Assembly: GCA_035291905.1 (NCBI GenBank) | Contig: DATDRF010000242.1 | Span: 1 to 32,818 of the forward strand | DNA: 32,818 nucleotides | From: JACPLA01 sp035291905 | GTDB taxonomy: Bacteria > Bacteroidota > Ignavibacteria > UBA10030 | Direction of reading: 5' to 3' | Shown: piece by piece, positions 15,319 through 22,662 of the stretch | Layout of the letters: every line of letters starts with the position of its first letter | Position numbering within the stretch: the stretch's first letter is position 1 | Program-made: the position numbers and the translations under genes | Notes under the pieces: model-generated | Databases searched by the model: none | Told to the model about the DNA's origin: nothing | The model's input: only the letters and a program-made list of their open reading frames with translations

Positions 15319-15924
15319 ATGAAAAGGAGCATGGAAGACAAGGATCCGAGCCAACAGCAGGAAGAAAAGAAGGAACAACCCGAATCCCAGGGGCAGGCGA
15401 ATCGGCCGGCTGAGACAAAGCCTCCAGAAGCAGAGAAGCAGGCCGAATACTACAAGGACCTCTTCCTCCGCAAAGCGGCGGAATTTGACAACTACAAGAG
15501 ACGGAGTGAGGCCGAGAATCTGGCTGTCGTTCGCTTTGCGAACGAAGATCTCATTACAGCGATCCTCCCAATCGTTGACGATCTCGAACGGTCTCTGAAG
15601 AATTCGAAGGACCAGAAAGATTCTCCGCTCGTGCGCGGTATCGAGCTGATCCATTTGAAAATGATGAAGATCCTCGAGGCACAGGGCGTCAGACCCTTCG
15701 AAACGTTGGGAAAAGAGTTCGACGTCCACTTTCACGACGCGATGCTCCAGATGCCGAAGGCGGGGGTTCCTCCGCATACGATCATTGAGGAAGTTCAGAA
15801 AGGGTACATGTTTCACGAAAAGGTGCTTCGCCACGCCAAGGTCATTGTCGCAGCTGAAAGTGCCGCGGACCAGCAGTCAATCAATACGGCCAGCGATGCC
15901 GGGAACAAGCCGGACCAGGAATAA
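15319..15924 (+). CDS. grpE: Nucleotide exchange factor GrpE
   Basis: The 201-residue protein is a typical GrpE, the cytoplasmic exchange factor that releases ADP from DnaK. It has a charged, disordered N-terminus (Glu/Gln/Lys-rich to about residue 40), a long coiled-coil helix from about 40 (EYYKDLFLRKAAEFDNYKRR), and the beta-wing domain with the family core FDVHFHDAML..(K)AGVPPHTIIEEVQKGYMFHEKVLRHAKV. I keep ATG 15319. ATG 15331 four codons later has an AAGGAG directly in front, too close to be a normal binding site. dnaK is not adjacent; dnaJ follows 8 bases downstream. Confidence 0.96.
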   Translation: MKRSMEDKDPSQQQEEKKEQPESQGQANRPAETKPPEAEKQAEYYKDLFLRKAAEFDNYKRRSEAENLAVVRFANEDLITAILPIVDDLERSLKNSKDQKDSPLVRGIELIHLKMMKILEAQGVRPFETLGKEFDVHFHDAMLQMPKAGVPPHTIIEEVQKGYMFHEKVLRHAKVIVAAESAADQQSINTASDAGNKPDQE

Positions 15925-15932
15925 GCAGGATC

Positions 15933-17108
15933 ATGACGAAACGAGATTACTACGAAATACTGGGGGTCTCCCGCTCGGCGAGCGCAGAAGAGGTCAAGAA
16001 AGCGTATCGTAAGCTGGCCCTGAAGTACCATCCCGATCGCAACCCGGGCAACAAGGAGGCCGAGGATCATTTCAAGGAGGCAGCGGAGGCCTACGAGGTC
16101 CTGGGTGATCCTGAGAAAAGACGCCGCTACGACCAGTTTGGGCATGAAGGCGTGCGTGGAACGAACTTCCATGAATTTACCGATATCAATGACATCTTCT
16201 CTACCTTCGGTGATATATTCGGCGGTGGATTCGGCGGCGGCATTTTCGATGAAGTTTTCGGCGGCGGGCAGCGGGGGCGACGACGCCCGGGGCCGAGGCA
16301 GGAAGGAACCCCGGGTTCGGATCTTCGCGTGACCCTGCACCTGACACTGGAGGAAATAGCCTCGGGGATCGAAAAGAAGATCAAGGTCAAGCGCCAAAAA
16401 CAATGCGAAACATGCAAGGGATCGGGAGCGCAACCCGGTACAGGCAAGACAACGTGCCCCGAATGCCACGGCTCAGGCGAGATTCGTCAGGTTTCGCGTT
16501 CGGTGTTCGGCCAATTTGTGAATATCACCACCTGCGTCTATTGTGGAGGTGAGGGACGCATTATCAAGTCTCCCTGCACAACATGCGGAGGCGAGGGACG
16601 AGTGCACGGCGAATCGACCATCAAGGTCAATGTGCCTGCCGGAGTGTCCGAAGGCAACTACATCCCGTTGCGCGGCCAGGGAAATGCCGGGCGCCGCGGC
16701 GGTGAACCGGGGGACCTTCTCGTGATGATCGAGGAGGAGGAGCACACGCATTTTCAGAGAAACGGAGACGACATTGTCTACAATCTCTGGGTAAGCTTTC
16801 CTGTTGCCGCCCTCGGAGGAGAGGTTGAGATTCCCACGTTGACCGGAAAAGCCAAACTCAGCGTGGAGCCGGGAACTCCTGCCGGGCGTGCGCTTCGGAT
16901 GAGAGACCGCGGCATTCCGCGCCTGAACGGCCACGGCCGCGGTGACCAGCTTGTGAGGATCAATGTCTGGGTGCCGAAGCGTCTGTCGGCCGAAGAACGG
17001 GAAATGCTGAAACACTTGACTAATTCCGAGAACTTCACCCCAAATGAAGAAGAACAGCGTGATTCTTCCCGCAGCTTTTTCGACAAGGTGAAGGACGCAT
17101 TTTCCTAA
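15933..17108 (+). CDS. dnaJ: Chaperone protein DnaJ (Hsp40)
   Basis: Full-length class A DnaJ of 391 residues. The J domain (about 5-70) has the HPD triad at 33-35, which stimulates DnaK ATPase. A Gly/Phe-rich linker follows, including IFGGGFGGGIF. The zinc-finger domain has all four CXXCXGXG units: CETCKGSG, CPECHGSG, CVYCGGEG and CTTCGGEG. The C-terminal substrate-binding beta domains end with a variable acidic tail. It works with GrpE and a DnaK encoded elsewhere in refolding and quality control. It is most likely co-transcribed with hrcA and grpE, given the 2- and 8-base gaps. Confidence 0.97.
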   Translation: MTKRDYYEILGVSRSASAEEVKKAYRKLALKYHPDRNPGNKEAEDHFKEAAEAYEVLGDPEKRRRYDQFGHEGVRGTNFHEFTDINDIFSTFGDIFGGGFGGGIFDEVFGGGQRGRRRPGPRQEGTPGSDLRVTLHLTLEEIASGIEKKIKVKRQKQCETCKGSGAQPGTGKTTCPECHGSGEIRQVSRSVFGQFVNITTCVYCGGEGRIIKSPCTTCGGEGRVHGESTIKVNVPAGVSEGNYIPLRGQGNAGRRGGEPGDLLVMIEEEEHTHFQRNGDDIVYNLWVSFPVAALGGEVEIPTLTGKAKLSVEPGTPAGRALRMRDRGIPRLNGHGRGDQLVRINVWVPKRLSAEEREMLKHLTNSENFTPNEEEQRDSSRSFFDKVKDAFS

Positions 17109-17138
17109 CGCAGCATTTGACGGGGGTCTTGGGGGGTC

Positions 17139-17555
17139 ATGAAGTCATCGCTTCGCGAGTTGTTTGCGTTGACCGAAACGGAACGGAAAGTTGCCGTTGT
17201 CCTTGTTGGCACTTTCATCCTTGGCCTGGGAATTCGATTATACCAGGAGACATTCCCGACCGGTCGTACATACGATTACAGCGCCTCGGACAGCACGTTC
17301 GCCGCACTGAGCGCGGCAGAGACGGAAGAGGCACCGAAGAACCGATTCACCGAAAGCAAGAGCCCGCTCGATATCAATGCTGCGACAAAAAGCGAGCTCA
17401 TCAGGCTCCCGGGGATCGGAGAAGTCACTGCGGAGCGCATCCTGATCTATCGCGAAGAGAACGGGCCGTTCACAACGGTTGATCAGCTGCGCAAGGTTAA
17501 AGGAATTTCGAAGTCAAAACTGGAGAAATTGAAACCGCTGGTCACCGTCAACTAG
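17139..17555 (+). CDS. ComEA-like membrane-anchored helix-hairpin-helix protein
   Basis: The 138-residue protein has one membrane segment at about residues 18-36 (VAVVLVGTFILGLGIRL), a polar linker of about 40 residues, and a ComEA-type double helix-hairpin-helix domain at about 75-138. That domain contains DINAATKSELIRLPGIGEVTAERILIYREENGPF and VKGISKSKLEKLKPLV. Such domains bind DNA non-specifically; ComEA captures incoming DNA at the membrane during natural transformation. The bait-like C-terminal domain is complete. Its position upstream of a pseudopilin-like and a PilM-like gene supports a DNA-uptake or pilus role, but no comEC is in the window. Confidence 0.85.
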   Translation: MKSSLRELFALTETERKVAVVLVGTFILGLGIRLYQETFPTGRTYDYSASDSTFAALSAAETEEAPKNRFTESKSPLDINAATKSELIRLPGIGEVTAERILIYREENGPFTTVDQLRKVKGISKSKLEKLKPLVTVN

Positions 17556-17576
17556 CTTTCTATCAAGGGAGGTACA

Positions 17577-18041
17577 ATGTCTGTCTACAGTCAAGCAAAA
17601 GGGTCGCCAATCCTGAAGGGCGTGATTGTGGTTCTGTTTGGAATTCTCTTTTATGTGCTCTATGAGCCTTATCAGGTCCGCGAACAGGTGGAAATCAACA
17701 GGAGAGAGTCCCGCGCACGTCTGATGAACATCAGAGCCGCCCAGCTCATGTATATCACCGACTTTGCAAAGTACGCCCCTTCCATCGACTCCCTCGTGGC
17801 TTATGTAAAAGGAAAAATGGCGGCGGGCACGGTCCCAATGGATACCTTCAAGCCCCTCACCATGTCTGCATTTGACCCGGATTCCCTTCTTCGAACTCCC
17901 GGATCACAGAGGTCTTATATCATGACATCGGTTGATACGACCGTGATCAAGAAATACGTGGTTGAAGACCCGGATGGCCACGGCACAATCGGTTCACTGA
18001 CCGACGATTCACGCGTCAACAAAGCCTCGTGGGAAGAATGA
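17577..18041 (+). CDS. Single-pass membrane protein, pseudopilin-like layout, function unknown
   Basis: I do not recognise this 154-residue protein with certainty. An excellent ribosome-binding site (AAGGGAGGT) precedes the ATG. Residues about 12-30 form one membrane helix (ILKGVIVVLFGILFYVLY). A long charged helix follows, with REQVEINRRESRARLMNIRAAQLMY, and a compact soluble domain with DFAKYAPSIDSLVAYV. The N-terminal helix plus a small globular domain recalls type II secretion or type IV pseudopilins. However, the prepilin-peptidase site (Gly then Phe/Met with Glu at +5) is not present, so it is probably not processed as a pilin. It sits between ComEA-like and PilM-like genes. Confidence 0.65.
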   Translation: MSVYSQAKGSPILKGVIVVLFGILFYVLYEPYQVREQVEINRRESRARLMNIRAAQLMYITDFAKYAPSIDSLVAYVKGKMAAGTVPMDTFKPLTMSAFDPDSLLRTPGSQRSYIMTSVDTTVIKKYVVEDPDGHGTIGSLTDDSRVNKASWEE

Positions 18042-18084
18042 GTCTCCTTCCAATTCAGGAAGCGGAGACAAACGGAACTCCCCT

Positions 18085-19002
18085 ATGAAATCAACTCGCC
18101 ATCTTGGTGTCTCCTTTTGCAACGGAAGTATTCAAATTGCAGAGGTTGAGCGGGGGAAAAAAACTTCCGTCACGGTGCTTGCCGAGGCGCCTACCAGCGT
18201 TGACCTTGTCGAAGCGGGAATTCACCTCTCGGCCGATCATCCGCAGGTTGCCACGCTCGTCGGCGAGCTGGGGGACCTCATCAAACGGAACAGGGTTTCA
18301 ACAAGATCCGTGTCGTTCGCCCTCCCCGCAGAACCCGTCTTCATCAATATCGTTCCGCTTGCGGCATCCCTCAAAGGGCAACCCCTCAATGACTATCTTC
18401 AGTGGGAATTGAAACAGTATTTTCCGGAAGCCGGGGCGAAGGACTTCATTCTCGACTCACATCCCCTCCCCTCCGACAGCAAGGATGCTGCGCCCGGGTT
18501 CATGATTGGTGTCAGGCGCGGGATGGTGATGTTTCTCCAGAAGGCAACGCGCGACCTGAAACTTGACCTCCAGATCATCGATATCGACCATTTGTGCACG
18601 GAGAAGACGCTTTCCTTCAACTATCCGGAGATTTCAGGCCACAGCGTTGCCCTCTTCTGTCTGAGAATGACAGGCACGATTGCCAGCGTTGTCCACGGCG
18701 GAGAGGTTGTCGATTTTCAGTGGTATTCAGGACAGAGCCCGGCAGAATGCTCAAAGACGGTCGGTACCTATCTCAAGGAACTGAAACAGATCGAGGGGAT
18801 GTCACAACCCGACGCCATCTTCATCTACGGACTCCCCGTTCCCCCGGAGACAGTCAAACAAATTCGCGCCGAAACCGAGACTCAAACGATCGTGATCAAT
18901 TCTCTTCGAAAACTGCCTTTGGCAGGAAAGGTCTACGAACAGTTTACAAAAGAGAGCAACCGCTTTGCACCCGCCATCGGGTTGGGGCTGCGGACCTCCT
19001 AG
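18085..19002 (+). CDS. PilM-like protein, divergent actin-like fold
   Basis: The 305-residue protein resembles PilM, the cytoplasmic actin-like ATPase that links type IV pilus motors to PilN/PilO. It shows an opening strand pair (HLGVSFCNGSIQIAEVERG), strands with VSFALPAEPVFINIVPLA, the segment LNDYLQWELKQYFPE that matches the PilM region before the 1C domain, and a terminal FAPAIGLGL as in PilM's closing helix. In normal PilM the first phosphate loop reads GIDIGSSSVK. Here it is GVSFCNGSIQ, lacking the Asp and the Gly-Ser pair, so ATP binding may be lost. No pilN/O/P/Q gene follows; rsmD starts at the very next base. Confidence 0.7.
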   Translation: MKSTRHLGVSFCNGSIQIAEVERGKKTSVTVLAEAPTSVDLVEAGIHLSADHPQVATLVGELGDLIKRNRVSTRSVSFALPAEPVFINIVPLAASLKGQPLNDYLQWELKQYFPEAGAKDFILDSHPLPSDSKDAAPGFMIGVRRGMVMFLQKATRDLKLDLQIIDIDHLCTEKTLSFNYPEISGHSVALFCLRMTGTIASVVHGGEVVDFQWYSGQSPAECSKTVGTYLKELKQIEGMSQPDAIFIYGLPVPPETVKQIRAETETQTIVINSLRKLPLAGKVYEQFTKESNRFAPAIGLGLRTS

Positions 19003-19581
19003 ATGAGAATCATCGCCGGAACGCTCCGTGGGAGAATTCTTGCCGCTCCCCGCGACCGCTCTGTACGCCCCACCACCGACCGGGTCAAGCAATCGATCTT
19101 TGATATGCTTGCCACGCGAATGGACCTCGAAGGGATTGAGGTTCTCGACCTTTTTTCCGGAAGCGGCAGCCTTGGACTTGAAGCACTGAGCCGGGGCGCG
19201 GCGGCGGCAACGTTTGTCGACACATCCCGCGATTCCCTTTCGCTTCTTGAGAAGAATATTCGCTCTCTCGGCCTGGACGACCGGACAACCGTCCATCAAG
19301 CCGAGGTCTTCTGGTTCCTGAAGAACCTGCGCCGTCCCTACGATCTTGTCTTTGCAGACCCGCCTTTCGCACTCGAGCGCATCGGCGAGCTGCCGACGGC
19401 GATCAGCACGTCGGGAGTGCTCAAACCCGGCACATATGTCGTCATGGAACACGGAAAGGATGCCGCGGTCGACGTTCCCGGGGAATCCTTCGAACTGCTG
19501 AGAAAGATGTTTGGTCAAACAGTCGTCCTTATCATGAAGTCGATGCAGCTCCCCAAGGCATCGAACCTTCAAGGAGCGTGA
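19003..19581 (+). CDS. rsmD: 16S rRNA (guanine(966)-N2)-methyltransferase RsmD
   Basis: The 192-residue protein has the RsmD signatures. The N-terminus MRIIAGTLRGR contains the usual G.RGR entry motif, followed by RPTTDRVKQSIFDML. The SAM-binding motif I is LDLFSGSGSLGLEALSRGA (48-66), and the catalytic DPPF is at 119-122. It methylates N2 of G966 in 16S rRNA within the small subunit. Its ATG follows the PilM-like stop with no gap, and coaD begins one base after its stop. The rsmD-coaD pair is common in bacteria, which supports both names. Confidence 0.93.
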   Translation: MRIIAGTLRGRILAAPRDRSVRPTTDRVKQSIFDMLATRMDLEGIEVLDLFSGSGSLGLEALSRGAAAATFVDTSRDSLSLLEKNIRSLGLDDRTTVHQAEVFWFLKNLRRPYDLVFADPPFALERIGELPTAISTSGVLKPGTYVVMEHGKDAAVDVPGESFELLRKMFGQTVVLIMKSMQLPKASNLQGA

Positions 19582-19582
19582 G

Positions 19583-20080
19583 ATGAGAATCGCCATTTAC
19601 CCCGGAACATTCGACCCAATCACGAACGGCCACATCGACATCCTCGAACGGGCCCTCAAACTCTTCGATCGCATCATCATCACCGTCGCGCGCAACTCTG
19701 CCAAGAGTCCCCTCTTCTCGGACCAGGAACGGCTCGACCTCATCAAGGCAGTTGTCAGAAAGTACAAGAACGTGGAGGTCGATTCCTTTGACGGATTGCT
19801 CGTCAGCTACGCCCGCCAGAAGAAGGCAACCGCGATCGTGCGCGGGCTGCGGGCAATCTCCGATTTTGAATTCGAGCTGCAGATGGCCCTGATGAACAGA
19901 AAGCTGGATGATACCTTTGAGACGGTGTTCCTCATGCCCAATGCCAAGTATACGTATCTGAATTCCAGTATCGTTCGTGAAATTGCCCGACTCGGCGGCG
20001 AGGTGAGCGATTTCGTTCCGCCGCTTGTGCGAGTGACACTTGAGCGTAAAATTCAGCTTTCCAGATCCACATCCAAATAG
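19583..20080 (+). CDS. coaD: Phosphopantetheine adenylyltransferase (PPAT)
   Basis: At 165 residues this is a typical CoaD. It transfers AMP from ATP to 4'-phosphopantetheine, the penultimate step of coenzyme A synthesis, as a cytoplasmic hexamer. The nucleotidylyltransferase TxGH motif is TNGH at 14-17 within YPGTFDPITNGHIDIL. The ARGLRAISDFEFELQMALMNRKL segment and a YLNSSIVREIA segment (family YxSSxxVRE) are also present. Start and length match the family. It is translated right after rsmD and just before an aminotransferase gene. Confidence 0.96.
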   Translation: MRIAIYPGTFDPITNGHIDILERALKLFDRIIITVARNSAKSPLFSDQERLDLIKAVVRKYKNVEVDSFDGLLVSYARQKKATAIVRGLRAISDFEFELQMALMNRKLDDTFETVFLMPNAKYTYLNSSIVREIARLGGEVSDFVPPLVRVTLERKIQLSRSTSK

Positions 20081-20086
20081 CGGAAC

Positions 20087-21292
20087 ATGAAGCCTATTTC
20101 CAAAATGGTTGCATCGCTCGAAGAGTCTCAAACCCAGCTTCTCGCGTCCCGGGCCAGGCAGCTCAAGGCGGAGGGAATCGACGTCGTGAGCCTCACGGCC
20201 GGCGAGCCCGATTTCCCGACTCCCCAACTGGTCAAGGATGCGGCAATCCGGGCGATTCAGGAAAATTTTACCAAGTACACCGCCAATCAGGGAATCCCCG
20301 AGCTGCTCAAGGCGATCTCCGAGAAATTTCACCGCGAGAACGCGATCCAATTCTCGCCTTCGCAGATTCTGGTCTCTTGCGGCGCGAAACATTCAATCTA
20401 CAACGCATTGAGGGCTATTTGCGACCGCGGAGACGAAGTGATTATCCCCGCTCCTTATTGGGTCAGTTATCCCGAAATGGTGAAGTTGGTCGATGCCAAA
20501 CCGGTGATTGTACCGACTTTGGCGAAGCACCAATTCAGAATGACGCCGGCCCAGTTCAAGAAAGCAATAACAAAGAAGACCAAGGCACTCATCCTGTGCT
20601 CCCCTTCGAACCCCACAGGGTCGGTCTACACACAGGAAGAAATAGAGCAGCTTGCTCGCATCGTGGAGAAGACCGGCATCTATGTCGTTTCGGATGAGAT
20701 CTACGAGAAGGTGATCTACGACCACATGAAGCACTTCAGCATGGGCTCGATCGACTCGGTTCGAAACCAGGTCGTTACGGTCAACGGCGTTTCAAAAGTC
20801 TTTTCCATGACCGGATGGCGCATCGGATATATGGGCGCCCACAAGGATATCATCCAGGCAGCGGAGAAGGTCCAAAGCCAGACAACCTCCAATGCTTCCT
20901 CTATTTCCCAAAGGGCGGCGCTCGCAGCCCTGACCAATGATCTTGAGTCTGAAGTGAGGGTGATGGTGGAAGAGTTCGATCGACGGCGGCATTTCCTGGT
21001 CCGGGAAATGAAAAAGATTCCTCACATCGAGTTCATTTATCCGAAGGGCTCCTTCACACTCTTCCTGAATGTGAAGTCCTATCTCCACAGGCACATTCAG
21101 GGGAAACAGATAAAGACATCCGATTCTCTCTGCGACTACTTCCTCAATGAGCACAGTGTCGCCATGGTCCCCGGGACAGGCTTCGGAGCACCGGAGTGGA
21201 TGAGGATTTCCTACGCCTGTTCGATGGCGGATCTTGAAAAAGGAGCAGAGCGGCTCCACCGCGGGTTCAGCGAGCTGCTCGCCGACGATTGA
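20087..21292 (+). CDS. Aspartate aminotransferase-like PLP enzyme (class I, Ibeta type)
   Basis: The 401-residue protein is a fold-type I aminotransferase that moves an amino group between aspartate (or a similar amino acid) and 2-oxoglutarate. The PLP residues are visible: APYWVSYPE near 123-130, Asn175 in SPSNPTG, Asp203 with Tyr206 in VSDEIYEK, the Schiff-base Lys237 in NGVSKVFSMTGWRIGY, and the substrate-binding Arg in WMRISYA near 378. The N-terminal LTAGEPDFPTP is typical of the Ibeta subgroup, some of which also accept prephenate. It is a close paralogue of the next gene, in tandem. It starts 6 bases after coaD. Confidence 0.92.
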   Translation: MKPISKMVASLEESQTQLLASRARQLKAEGIDVVSLTAGEPDFPTPQLVKDAAIRAIQENFTKYTANQGIPELLKAISEKFHRENAIQFSPSQILVSCGAKHSIYNALRAICDRGDEVIIPAPYWVSYPEMVKLVDAKPVIVPTLAKHQFRMTPAQFKKAITKKTKALILCSPSNPTGSVYTQEEIEQLARIVEKTGIYVVSDEIYEKVIYDHMKHFSMGSIDSVRNQVVTVNGVSKVFSMTGWRIGYMGAHKDIIQAAEKVQSQTTSNASSISQRAALAALTNDLESEVRVMVEEFDRRRHFLVREMKKIPHIEFIYPKGSFTLFLNVKSYLHRHIQGKQIKTSDSLCDYFLNEHSVAMVPGTGFGAPEWMRISYACSMADLEKGAERLHRGFSELLADD

Positions 21293-21315
21293 ATTCATCG
21301 CAATTTCCCCTTACG

Positions 21316-21329
21316 TTTGTTCCAACAAA
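21316..21329. other. Small palindrome between the two aminotransferase genes
   Basis: TTTGTT-CC-AACAAA is a perfect 6-bp inverted repeat in the 152-base gap. It may be a protein-binding site for the second aminotransferase-pckA unit. No convincing -35/-10 pair and no terminator hairpin are visible elsewhere in this gap, apart from a direct ATCGAC repeat near 21398-21411. Confidence 0.3.
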
Positions 21330-21444
21330 TCTTCCCGCTCACCCGGTCATTTTGTACGAATCACAACTCCATGACTGCAGTTCCCGGTCGTCCGATCGAC
21401 TTGAATCGACAGAACAGATTTGAAGATTGGAGGTTGAGACTTCC

Positions 21445-22662
21445 ATGAGTGTCAGCAAACTTGCAGGCTCCATCGCAGAATCACCCACGCTCAAACTGAA
21501 CGAAGAGGCCGCACGCCTGAAAGACAAAGGTGAGGCGGTTGTCCACCTTGGCGCGGGCGAGCCGAAGAACAAAGCCCCCATCAATGCAATCCTCAGTGCC
21601 GCAGCCAAGCTCAACACAGGCGACATCAAGTACACGCCGTCCGACGGGATTCCCTCGCTCAAGAAGGCGGTCGTCCGCTACACCGAGGAAAACTATGACA
21701 AGATCGTGGGCCCCGAGCATATCATGGTCTCGCAGGGGGCAAAACAGGCTCTGTTCAGCCTTTTGTTTACCCTGATCAACCCTCAGGACGAAGTGATTGT
21801 CTTTGCACCTTATTGGGTAAGCTATCCGGAAATGATCAAGATGGTGTACGGCGTGCCGGTAATCGTGACTCCTGAAGACGGCCGCTTCATCCCTACGATG
21901 AAGGACCTTGAACCTGCAGTCAGTTCCTATACGAAGGCAATCATCGTCAACAGCCCCAACAACCCCTCGGGAATAGTCTATCCCAAGGAGTTTGTTGCAC
22001 AGCTTGTCGAGTTCTGCGAAAAGAAGGGGATCTATGTTATTTTCGACGACATCTATCACAAGCTGGTCTTTGACGGCATTGTGCCTCCGTCGCCGTATCA
22101 ATTCACAAAAAACGATATTGAATCGACGAAAGTCATCACGATCAATGGGATCTCAAAACTCTACGGCATGACCGGATTCAGGATAGGATGGCTGGTGGCC
22201 CCCAAACAGGTCATCTCTGTTGCCACAAACGTGCAGTCGCAAACGACATCGTGCACCTCGATCCTGCTCCAGTCAGCCGCCGAGGGGGCTCTGACAGGCC
22301 TGCAGAGCGCTGTTGAATCTCTTCGTCTGACACTGCAAAACAACCGCGACGTCATGATGAGCGAACTGAATGCCTTCAGCGGCGTCAAGATCACAAAGCC
22401 CAACGGAACATACTATTGCCTCCCCGACTTCCGGGCCTACAACGGCAACTCCGTCGAACTTTCGAAGTTCCTTCTCAAGAAGGCGCTTGTTGTTACCGTG
22501 CCGGGGAAGGAATTTGGAATGGAAGGTCACTTGCGGCTCAGCTATGCTACAACGGTGAAAGACGTCAAGCAGGGTGTCGAACGCATCAAGTGGGCACTGG
22601 ATCCGAACTCCCCCAACGAGATATACATAGGTGAACGAAAACTGGTAAGAGACTGGCTATGA
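21445..22662 (+). CDS. Aspartate aminotransferase-like PLP enzyme, paralogue coupled to pckA
   Basis: ATG 21445 gives 405 residues and has GGAGG (21429-21433) 11 bases upstream; the in-frame TTG at 21427 would overlap that site. The protein is a class I PLP aminotransferase with HLGAGEPKNKAP near the start, FAPYWVSYPE, VNSPNNPSG, IFDDIYHKL, the Schiff-base Lys in NGISKLYGMTGFRIGW, and HLRLSYA near the end. Sequence blocks line up one-to-one with the upstream gene (for example NVQSQTTS in both), so the pair arose by duplication. In the N-terminal motif D-F is replaced by K-N. Its stop overlaps the pckA ATG (ATGA, 22659-22662), which suggests it supplies oxaloacetate from aspartate to PEP carboxykinase. 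Confidence 0.9.
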   Translation: MSVSKLAGSIAESPTLKLNEEAARLKDKGEAVVHLGAGEPKNKAPINAILSAAAKLNTGDIKYTPSDGIPSLKKAVVRYTEENYDKIVGPEHIMVSQGAKQALFSLLFTLINPQDEVIVFAPYWVSYPEMIKMVYGVPVIVTPEDGRFIPTMKDLEPAVSSYTKAIIVNSPNNPSGIVYPKEFVAQLVEFCEKKGIYVIFDDIYHKLVFDGIVPPSPYQFTKNDIESTKVITINGISKLYGMTGFRIGWLVAPKQVISVATNVQSQTTSCTSILLQSAAEGALTGLQSAVESLRLTLQNNRDVMMSELNAFSGVKITKPNGTYYCLPDFRAYNGNSVELSKFLLKKALVVTVPGKEFGMEGHLRLSYATTVKDVKQGVERIKWALDPNSPNEIYIGERKLVRDWL

